Source of the DNA: Agelas oroides
Lineage: Eukaryota; Porifera; Demospongiae; Agelasida; Agelasidae
Assembly: GCA_949130485.1 (NCBI GenBank)
Contig: OX422190.1
Span: forward strand, 4,936,861-5,000,860
Reading direction: 5' to 3'
Length of the DNA: 64,000 nt
Each line of letters opens with the position of its first letter. Position 1 is the stretch's first letter. The translations under genes were made by a program, and so were the position numbers. Positions 56,009 to 64,000 of the stretch are shown piece by piece. The notes beneath the pieces were generated by a model. That model was not told the origin of the DNA, made no database searches, and was given only the letters and a program-made list of their open reading frames with translations.

Positions 56009-56163
56009 CTGTTGGAGTAAAAGCATCAGAGTTTGCACAGTACATATTACGTATTTATTGTAGTCAGCAATGATTAGTAGATCATGTGTCTGTCTCTCAA
56101 CTGCCATCAACCACAGGTATGTACAAAAGTGCATAGACCTAAATTGTGTTTGTTAAATTATAG

Positions 56164-56481
56164 CCAACAAAGGTGTTTTGTTTTTCTCAAAAGGCTCAAA
56201 GGGAGTTGATGCACGCACAGCCAGCAAAGATGTTTTGCCATCTACCTCAAAAGGAGACAATGCACACACAGCCAGCAAAGATGTTTTGCCATCTACCTCA
56301 AAAGGAGAGGATGCATGCGCAGCCAGCAAAGATGTTTCACCATCTACCTCAAAAGGAGAGGATGCACACACAGCCAGCAAAGATCTTTCACCATCTACTT
56401 CAAAAAGAGAGGATGCACGCACAGCCAGCAAAGATGTTTCACCAGCTACCTCAAAAGGAAAGGATGCACGCATTCTTGTTG
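56164..56481 (+). CDS. Exon with five tandem 20-residue repeats
   Basis: The exon follows AAATTATAG and ends at donor GTATGT in phase 1. About 56205-56470 contains five 60-bp repeats encoding variants of TASKDVSPSTSKGEDA. The repeat is Ser/Thr/Lys-rich and likely disordered. It joins in phase to the CXXC exon at 56549. The unit length is a multiple of three, so copy-number change would keep the frame. Confidence 0.7.
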
Positions 56482-56548
56482 GTATGTTTTTAATTACTAA
56501 GCATGTTTATACACTCATCTAAGTCTAATACTGACATTGTATTTGTAG

Positions 56549-56799
56549 GAGTGAAGCGAAAAAGATGCTGTGAATGTGCAGGATGTACTTCTCCTGACTG
56601 TGGCTCTTGTAAATTTTGTTTGGATATGACAAAATTTGGTGGTCCTGGCAAAAAGAAAAAGCCTTGCTACCAGTGGAAATGGCTCAAAATGCAAAGCCAG
56701 GAGGCCAATGGGACGAAAACAACTACCTCAAAGTTCAAGTCTACTCGAACACCGTTGAGAGGGATACAGAATCGAAATCATGATAAGAATAAAAACTGA
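56549..56799 (+). CDS. CXXC zinc finger exon
   Basis: After TTTGTAG the exon encodes KRKRCCECAGCTSPDCGSCK then FCLDMTKFGGPGKKKKPC, a CXXC finger of the kind in CXXC1, KDM2 and DNMT1. It has two C-x2-C-x2-C halves and the KFGGPG loop. These fingers bind unmethylated CpG DNA. A basic tail follows, then TGA at 56797-56799, two bases before a good donor GTAAGG. With splicing, the TGA would lie in the coding frame, so either the protein ends here or the stop is a mutation that separates it from the OTU exons. Confidence 0.8.
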
Positions 56800-56894
56800 T
56801 GTAAGGTACACCATGCAGGCATAGCATTACATAATTACATGGATATTACATCCACATCGAATTCATTAATTGATAGGTATTCCTCTGTCTTTAG

Positions 56895-56947
56895 GAATTC
56901 CACAAAGTCATAAACAAGACCGCTATTCCACTGAAGAGATTTTGAAG
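56895..56947 (+). CDS. Small exon before OTU exon, 53 bp
   Basis: Acceptor TGTCTTTAG and donor GTAACATG. It enters in phase 1 and leaves in phase 0, encoding IPQSHKQDRYSTEEILK. It matches the phase of the CXXC exon's late donor and of the OTU exon. Confidence 0.55.
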
Positions 56948-57026
56948 GTAACATGTGCCTAACATGCAAATGTTATGCTTACAGCCATAACACAATTAAA
57001 TAATTTTTGCATTATTTTGGCAATAG

Positions 57027-57596
57027 GGTACATGTACTCCCAACCCCCGATTTGTGACTTTACCAGGAATCAATATTCCAGACATTCCGATCCCACAAGA
57101 CATTCAACCCAAACCACCTTCAGCACGAAAAACTGGATATGAAGTGCTGAAACCTTTTCTTTTCCAGCAAGGTCGAGAGGCCGACCGGGTCCTTGGAGAT
57201 GGGAACTGCTTGTTTCGGGCCTTGTCTCGGGCACTCACAGGGGTTGAAGACCACCACATTGCCCTGAGGAAGACAATAGCCGAGTTTGAAGCTTCTAACA
57301 CAACCATATTTCAACCACTACACACTGCAATCAACCAAACTCCAGCTATTCCGTTCTCTGACCATCTTCGAAACATCAGGAAGCTTTCCGTATGGGGCAC
57401 TAACCTTGAGATCATAGCTGCAGCATCTTTGTTTCAGCTTGATATCTATCTGGCCACTGAAACCTACCACCTTGGAGTTCCAACATGGTTACTCTACCCT
57501 CCCAAACCTATGTTTACTCTGTCCGAAAGAGAGCTCAAAGATCGTCTGAAATCTCGCGAAGTGGATAGGGTAGGGCAACAAGTTGCACAAACTTAG
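57027..57596 (+). CDS. OTU-like cysteine protease domain exon
   Basis: The exon follows TTGGCAATAG in phase 0 and ends at TAG 57594-57596. After a Pro-rich lead (GINIPDIPIPQDIQPKPPSA) it encodes the OTU catalytic start VLGDGNCLFRALSRALTG (Asp and nucleophile Cys), then a helical part and WGTNLEIIAAASLFQLDIYL. OTU enzymes remove ubiquitin. OTU modules are also common in animal transposon proteins. The usual C-terminal catalytic His segment is not present before the stop, so activity is doubtful. It is the last exon of the plus-strand chain. Confidence 0.75.
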   Translation, partial: GTCTPNPRFVTLPGINIPDIPIPQDIQPKPPSARKTGYEVLKPFLFQQGREADRVLGDGNCLFRALSRALTGVEDHHIALRKTIAEFEASNTTIFQPLHTAINQTPAIPFSDHLRNIRKLSVWGTNLEIIAAASLFQLDIYLATETYHLGVPTWLLYPPKPMFTLSERELKDRLKSREVDRVGQQVAQT

Positions 57597-57942
57597 TTTG
57601 CACATGCAAACTACGCAAAAGGGGTGTCAAATTGTAGTGAAAGAGTTGCTCTTTCCAGCCGTGGGGTTTGTTTTTGTGTCCCGTTATGGAAATAGGCTAC
57701 ACGAAGGTTGCAATATTAAATACGCACCTCGCTACGTAACCTCGCACTAGGCAGATGCAAGTAGACTGCTTTCAACTCCTGGCACTCAGCCAGCACATCT
57801 AAATGTATAATTATCATCGGTACAATATGCCACTATGTTGTACACACTCATGAAATTTCTCCTATATTCGCTATAAAGTTCGATTGCATGCAGCAAGTCC
57901 ATCCCTCATCAGCTGTCAATAGTTGAGTGCATATATTGGGAG
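57597..57942. other. 3' flank of OTU exon
   Basis: No coding signal. No inverted match to sequence upstream of 51896 was noticed, so no terminal repeats for an autonomous element could be assigned. Confidence 0.4.
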
Positions 57943-58202
57943 TTAAGGTGGCACGGTACCCTGTATTTTCAAGGTCAACAAACCTGGAATCCAAGTTGAT
58001 AGTCTTCTTTTTCTTGTTAAAATTTTAGCGCACAGTCCGTTTTGGGAGTCTCAAACCGTTCACGGTCCGTAAAATTGGGGATTTTCCCCATTTCCTGTCG
58101 GCATTGCCATCCAATAATCAGTTTATAATTAAGTTAGTTAAGATGTGGCCTGGCGGCACCCTTCATGTGGTGCTCGGAACTTTGAAGATAAGCTTAGATC
58201 GA

Positions 58203-58242
<40 letters not shown>

Positions 58243-59012
58243 GGAGTTTAGTAGAGTGCTGTAGTGTCAGTAGCTGTGAGTAGTGCGTGATGCCTGCTTG
58301 TGAAAGCAAGCTTGTGTCTAGAAGCAGCAGAAAGGCCACAGTGGCCAAGACTGTATTTGTTGAGTAGGCCCAGGTCTCGCGGCCGTATGCCTAGTCTAGT
58401 TGGTGACCGTGGCCAGGTGCTTCGAGTGCTGGGCTGGGCTTTAACTAGAATACGCAATTTATCGTTTGTGCTACAGTCTGACAGACAAGGGAGCTGAACG
58501 GTGGCTGTGTGTGGAACAGAGCCGTGAGTTGTTTAGCGACATAAGGGGGAGAGGTGGGGCTAGTAATGCTTGCTTCCACTCGTGAATGAGCCCCTCCCGT
58601 AGACAAGCTGTGAATTTTTCGAAATGTGCATTCATTTTGGTGCAGTCAAAGTTGTCCATTCCAAGAGTAGTGACAAACATGAGTCTAGCCTGACTTTGAG
58701 AGTAGCTTTGAACAAAAGCTGGCATAGATTGATTTGAGCATAGATAATATACCCTACCTATATTATCTATGATTTGAGATACATTGGTGGTTGGGACGCT
58801 ACCTACAGTGAGCGTGTAGATGCGTCCATCGAGTGGCAATTTTGGGTTCATGAATATATTAATGAGCTACTAAAACCCTTTTTAAAATTAGGCAAAGCAA
58901 GATTGCCTTAAACCAAACCCTAACCCTGAAACTAGGAGTAACCCTGGTCCTGACTGTAACCCAAGTTTATGTTTTCGTTAACCTCCGCCGAGGGACGACC
59001 GTGCCACCTTAA
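57943..59012. mobile_element. TTAA element, copy 1 of 3
   Basis: Begins TTAAGGTGGCACGGTACC and ends GACCGTGCCACCTTAA, giving 11-bp inverted ends inside TTAA. It contains a 32-base A tract near 58206-58237 and a minus-strand frame of 126 codons (58471-58851, LDGRIYTLTVGSVPTTN) that I do not recognise. Near 58740 it has a hairpin insert (CATAGATAATATA and its inverse) flanked by GATTTGAG on both sides. Confidence 0.8.
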
Positions 59013-59691
59013 AACCCTAAGCCTAGCCCTAGCCCTAACCCTAGTTTGCCTTAACCCTAAAATCCTAACCCTAATCTCATTAACCCGAACCCCCCTAACC
59101 CTAATTGAGCCTATGAATCTAATTAAAGCCCGACAGAGCTCTACAATCTGGGGTGTTTCTGTCCACCTCATGAATATTAATGAGTTGGCTTTAACTAGAC
59201 CTCAGCATTACCCATGAACAACCCTGGGTTCAGTCAACTGTCCAATGGGAGGGTTAGAGTATGTTGACTCTCATGAACCTCATTATTGAACTTCTGTTGA
59301 AGCATTGGCAGCTTGGCTTGGGGTTGAAAGGAATGGGTAAATGATGTTGAATATTCATGATATGACCTAAGCCTTTCGTGGACCCAAACCCGAACAGAAC
59401 ATGGCTATGAATCTCATTAACCCTCTGTGGATACTTGTGGATGTTGTTAATGTCTGAATTGAGATCAATGAATCTCATTAAAGGCGTGTAATTCCGGGTG
59501 GAAGTCAGGCAATCTCTCCCCTCATGCATATTAACAGGTTGAATTTAGCTAGCTCTGTGAGGCACCCCTAGGCAACATTCCGTTCATTGGTCCTCAAGAA
59601 TATGATTAGTGGTGTCATGTTTGTTCTGTAGTAGCACTGGATTGGGTTGACTTGACAAATGTGACATGTTGAATAAGTTATGTGTAGCATC
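59013..59691. repeat. Telomere-like spacer, copy 1
   Basis: 679 bp between element copies. The first 100 bases are rich in CCCTAA variants. The rest carries a loosely periodic motif ATGAATCTCATTAA, with degenerate forms about every 40-80 bases. There is no gene. Confidence 0.75.
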
Positions 59692-59951
59692 TTAAGGTGG
59701 CACGGTACCCTGTATTTTCAAGGTCAACAAACCTGGAATCCAAGTTGATAGTCTTCTTTTTCTTGTTAAAATTTTAGCGCACAGTCCGTTTTGGGAGTCT
59801 CAAACCGTTCACGGTCCGTAAAATTGGGGATTTTCCCCATTTCCTGTCGGCATTGCCATCCAATAATCAGTTTATAATTAAGTTAGTTAAGATGTGGCCT
59901 GGCGGCACCCTTCATGTGGTGCTCGGAACTTTGAAGATAAGCTTAGATCGA

Positions 59952-59990
<39 letters not shown>

Positions 59991-60760
59991 GGAGTTTAGT
60001 AGAGTGCTGTAGTGTCAGTAGCTGTGAGTAGTGCTTGATGCCTGCTTGTGAAAGCAAGCTTGTGTCTAGAAGCAGCAGAAAGGCCACAGTGGCCAAGACT
60101 GTATTTGTTGAGTAGGCCCAGGTCTCGCGGCCGTATGCCTAGTCTAGTTGGTGACCGTGGCCAGGTGCTTCGAGTGCTGGGCTGGGCTTTAACTAGAATA
60201 CGCAATTTATCGTTTGTGCTACAGTCTGACAGACAAGGGAGCTGAACGGTGGCTGTGTGTGGAACAGAGCCGTGAGTTGTTTAGCGACATAAGGGGGAGA
60301 GGTGGGGCTAGTAATGCTTGCTTCCACTCGTGAATGAGCCCCTCCCGTAGACAAGCTGTGAATTTTTCGAAATGTGCATTCATTTTGGTGCAGTCAAAGT
60401 TGTCCATTCCAAGAGTAGTGACAAACATGAGTCTAGCCTGACTTTGAGAGTAGCTTTGAACAAAAGCTGGCATAGATTGATTTGAGCATAGATAATATAC
60501 CCTACCTATATTATCTATGATTTGAGATACATTGGTGGTTGGGACGCTACCTACAGTGAGCGTGTAGATGCGTCCATCGAGTGGCAATTTTGGGTTCATG
60601 AATATATTAATGAGCTACTAAAACCCTTTTTAAAATTAGGCAAAGCAAGATTGCCTTAAACCAAACCCTAACCCTGAAACTAGGAGTAACCCTGGTCCTG
60701 ACTGTAACCCAAGTTTATGTTTTCGTTAACCTCCGCCGAGGGACGACCGTGCCACCTTAA
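59692..60760. mobile_element. TTAA element, copy 2 of 3
   Basis: Nearly identical to copy 1. The visible differences are one base in the A tract (31 versus 32) and a G-to-T change near 60033. Unit-to-unit spacing is 1749 bp. Confidence 0.85.
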
Positions 60761-61439
60761 AACCCTAAGCCTAGCCCTAGCCCTAACCCTAGTTTGCCTT
60801 AACCCTAAAATCCTAACCCTAATCTCATTAACCCGAACCCCCCTAACCCTAATTGAGCCTATGAATCTAATTAAAGCCCGACAGAGCTCTACAATCTGGG
60901 GTGTTTCTGTCCACCTCATGAATATTAATGAGTTGGCTTTAACTAGACCTCAGCATTACCCATGAACAACCCTGGGTTCAGTCAACTGTCCAATGGGAGG
61001 GTTAGAGTATGTTGACTCTCATGAACCTCATTATTGAACTTCTGTTGAAGCATTGGCAGCTTGGCTTGGGGTTGAAAGGAATGGGTAAATGATGTTGAAT
61101 ATTCATGATATGACCTAAGCCTTTCGTGGACCCAAACCCGAACAGAACATGGCTATGAATCTCATTAACCCTCTGTGGATACTTGTGGATGTTGTTAATG
61201 TCTGAATTGAGATCAATGAATCTCATTAAAGGCGTGTAATTCCGGGTGGAAGTCAGGCAATCTCTCCCCTCATGCATATTAACAGGTTGAATTTAGCTAG
61301 CTCTGTGAGGCACCCCTAGGCAACATTCCGTTCATTGGTCCTCAAGAATATGATTAGTGGTGTCATGTTTGTTCTGTAGTAGCACTGGATTGGGTTGACT
61401 TGACAAATGTGACATGTTGAATAAGTTATGTGTAGCATC
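60761..61439. repeat. Telomere-like spacer, copy 2
   Basis: Same length (679 bp) as the first spacer and apparently the same sequence. Confidence 0.85.
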
Positions 61440-61699
61440 TTAAGGTGGCACGGTACCCTGTATTTTCAAGGTCAACAAACCTGGAATCCAAGTTGATAGT
61501 CTTCTTTTTCTTGTTAAAATTTTAGCGCACAGTCCGTTTTGGGAGTCTCAAACCGTTCACGGTCCGTAAAATTGGGGATTTTCCCCATTTCCTGTCGGCA
61601 TTGCCATCCAATAATCAGTTTATAATTAAGTTAGTTAAGATGTGGCCTGGCGGCACCCTTCATGTGGTGCTCGGAACTTTGAAGATAAGCTTAGATCGA

Positions 61700-61738
<39 letters not shown>

Positions 61739-62468
61739 GGAGTTTAGTAGAGTGCTGTAGTGTCAGTAGCTGTGAGTAGTGCGTGATGCCTGCTTGTGAA
61801 AGCAAGCTTGTGTCTAGAAGCAGCAGAAAGGCCACAGTGGCCAAGACTGTATTTGTTGAGTAGGCCCAGGTCTCGCGGCCGTATGCCTAGTCTAGTTGGT
61901 GACCGTGGCCAGGTGCTTCGAGTGCTGGGCTGGGCTTTAACTAGAATACGCAATTTATCGTTTGTGCTACAGTCTGACAGACAAGGGAGCTGAACGGTGG
62001 CTGTGTGTGGAACAGAGCCGTGAGTTGTTTAGCGACATAAGGGGGAGAGGTGGGGCTAGTAATGCTTGCTTCCACTCGTGAATGAGCCCCTCCCGTAGAC
62101 AAGCTGTGAATTTTTCGAAATGTGCATTCATTTTGGTGCAGTCAAAGTTGTCCATTCCAAGAGTAGTGACAAACATGAGTCTAGCCTGACTTTGAGAGTA
62201 GCTTTGAACAAAAGCTGGCATAGATTGATTTGAGATACATTGGTGGTTGGGACGCTACCTACAGTGAGCGTGTAGATGCGTCCATCGAGTGGCAATTTTG
62301 GGTTCATGAATATATTAATGAGCTACTAAAACCCTTTTTAAAATTAGGCAAAGCAAGATTGCCTTAAACCAAACCCTAACCCTGAAACTAGGAGTAACCC
62401 TGGTCCTGACTGTAACCCAAGTTTATGTTTTCGTTAACCTCCGCCGAGGGACGACCGTGCCACCTTAA
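61440..62468. mobile_element. TTAA element, copy 3 of 3
   Basis: Same as copies 1 and 2 except that it lacks 40 bp: the 32-bp hairpin and one of its two flanking GATTTGAG copies. No spacer follows. After TTAA at 62465-62468 the sequence is unique. Confidence 0.85.
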
Positions 62469-62952
62469 CCTCTTGACTAGTGTTCACAAACAGTATACAC
62501 ATAAATGCTGTATGAATTCAACTGTGCAAATAATAGAAGGCAAAAAAAGGTGCCATTGTCTGTGTAGTTTGCTGTGGCCTTGTCTGATGAACATGAGTGG
62601 AGAACAGAGACGGTTCCAGTGGCCATTGCAGTATCTGTTGGCAACTCTCAGTACTGTCCTGTGTTGTGAGGTACAGACAGAGTGGTAAAGTGCTGTAGAC
62701 CTGCAAAGCTATCAAGAAGATTTGGAGTTAAAAGAGAACTAGACAGAACTCTTCACAAGTCTGTCTATACTTTTATGAAGCTGCAAGCGGACCCAAATTA
62801 AGTTATTAGGAGTACCTACTCCTGAAACTCTTTTCAACAATTATGTTTTTCTAATCCTTCATAGGAAAGAACACAACATGTGCATTGAAATAGCAAATCT
62901 GGCCTAGAGCTAAATAACAGGCAATCAACTTTCATCGCAGATGAAATCTACC
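62469..62952. other. Gene-free stretch
   Basis: Nothing recognised. Confidence 0.35.
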
Positions 62953-62954
62953 TA

Positions 62955-63573
62955 CCGTACTACCTCTAATTTAACGGACACGAGAAAAATAATTATTATG
63001 GCTATTGTCCACAATAATTAGAGTACACAAAAATATCTGTGATAAGTGTCCGGTAAATTAGAAGGTGTGTGTGCCGTTGCCACGTGTACCTGTACAGCTA
63101 GCTATAGTGTTAAGTCAAGTGACAAGTCGACGAAGTCAGTGAGTGTTCAGGAAGCCAATGTCACAGCAACGGTTAACGGCATGCAGAGTTACCTTGAAAT
63201 TCCCATTTGTGAAGGAGAAGAGAAGGATAACGATCCAGCGCCCATCAAGGTCAAGAACCAATTGACCATTACGAGTTTTGCCGTCGCAACAGCTCGATAT
63301 AGCCATCTGCCAAGAGCACGATCGCCCATCCGATCATCGCCTGTCAAGCGGATAGCTAAAAGACCGGTATATTGAACTTAAACTAAGCTAACTTGATACA
63401 TTTGTGATCGTGATTGTACTGTAAGCTTCACGTTGTGATCGTGTCTTGTCTGGAATAATTAGAGTACGACCAATTCAAGAAATTTTGAATGTATGGTACA
63501 ATTAGAGGTCAAAAAACAATTCGCAAAGCTGTCCGAATAATTAGAGACGTCTGTTAAATTAGAGGTAGTACGG
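62955..63573. mobile_element. 619-bp TA-flanked element, pogo/mariner-like
   Basis: CCGTACTACCTCTAATTTAA begins a 25-bp inverted end (one mismatch) mirrored at the right end, with TA on each side (62953-62954 and 63574-63575). AATTAGAG occurs at several places inside, mostly toward the right end, and may be a transposase-binding motif. An unrecognised open frame at about 63055-63375 ends with RSPIRSSPVKRIAKRPVY. Confidence 0.75.
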
Positions 63574-63575
63574 TA

Positions 63576-64000
63576 CTTTGGAGATAGGTTTATTTGGCTA
63601 CCTAAGCCACTGAGAAAGGGTCTGGTACACAGATCTGTGCATGTATATGATGCAAATGCTTAAAGTACCGGTACCGGTACTATAAGATATTGCGAAGTGA
63701 ATTTTACTAGCTACAGCGCTTGTACTAAAAAACAGCTTGCTGACCAAATGATATAATTTTGTAGCTCTTTTAATGCTCTATCTACCGATATTAAAATTGA
63801 ACTTTGGTATCAGCAGGTATTGTCCCTAAATTTCAATTTTCATTACCGGTACTTTAGACACAGCTCTTTACAAAATACAGCTCCTACCCATGGATCCTTC
63901 TGGACAGAGAATGGTTTGGAAACAATATGGGACTCAGAAGAGAAAGACTTAGTGGATGATCAAATAAACTACTAATCTTTCATCAGGGCTGTGGCTGTTG
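63576..64000. other. Gene-free right edge
   Basis: Contains ACCGGTACCGGTAC near 63667 and further GGTAC motifs. No gene was recognised. Confidence 0.35.

Noticed and set aside
56153..56473. Long antisense frame over the 60-bp repeats
   Set aside because: It is a by-product of the repeat. The plus frame has fitting splice sites and continues into the CXXC exon.
58163..62688. Short open frames repeated in the three TTAA elements as genes
   Set aside because: No family motifs. The 126-codon frame is intact in copies 1 and 2 only because they are near-identical, and copy 3 loses its start. It is kept only as a note in the element entry.
63667..63681. ACCGGTACCGGTAC palindrome as a regulatory site
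   Set aside because: A short low-complexity palindrome with no gene nearby.

Overview
The window reads as nuclear DNA of an early-branching animal, most likely a demosponge. This is inferred from three things: a discoidin-receptor-like tyrosine kinase whose membrane and kinase parts share one exon, an ankyrin/Roc-COR/Death gene built from short phase-matched exons, and a dense load of small inverted-repeat transposons with TTAGGG-type telomere-like tracts. No species marker is present.

Layout. 1-6975: a decayed BEL/Pao LTR retrotransposon on the minus strand, broken by two nested DNA elements whose target duplications can be read, by an internal deletion, and by a small inversion that flips the start of gag. 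8214-22080: three tandem copies of a DDR-like receptor tyrosine kinase exon (one open, one cut before the kinase, one frameshifted), separated by SINEs, a LINE fragment and foldback MITEs. 22600-27790: a complete two-ORF LINE inserted in an older LINE of opposite orientation. 27791-33628: small transposons, then a 5'-truncated Ty3/Gypsy element with a 3' LTR and an internal duplication-inversion.

34237-48833 (minus strand): a multi-exon gene whose exons can be joined in phase from an acidic exon through an ankyrin block (four of its exons are recent 415-bp tandem copies), an optional FN3 exon and a 2025-bp Roc-COR GTPase exon to a Death domain split over two exons. This is a DAPK/ROCO-like signalling architecture without a visible kinase. 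A second FN3 exon and a zinc-ribbon exon lie upstream.

49532-50000: a long-TIR foldback element with a perfect 9-bp target duplication, the mark of Mutator-like elements. 51896-57596 (plus strand): C2H2 finger exons, a decayed MULE-type (ZSWIM-like) transposase with a SWIM finger, a 20-residue tandem repeat, a CXXC zinc finger and an OTU-like domain. Two transposase exons are missing from their place and lie about 1 kb downstream in inverted orientation. 57943-62468: a near-identical array of three TTAA-bounded elements and two telomere-like spacers. 62955-63573: a TA-flanked, pogo/mariner-like element.

The host genes suggest adhesion and death-domain signalling. Most of the remainder is mobile DNA, and its nesting gives a relative order of insertions. 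Exon boundaries were read by eye from splice consensus and phase, without transcripts.
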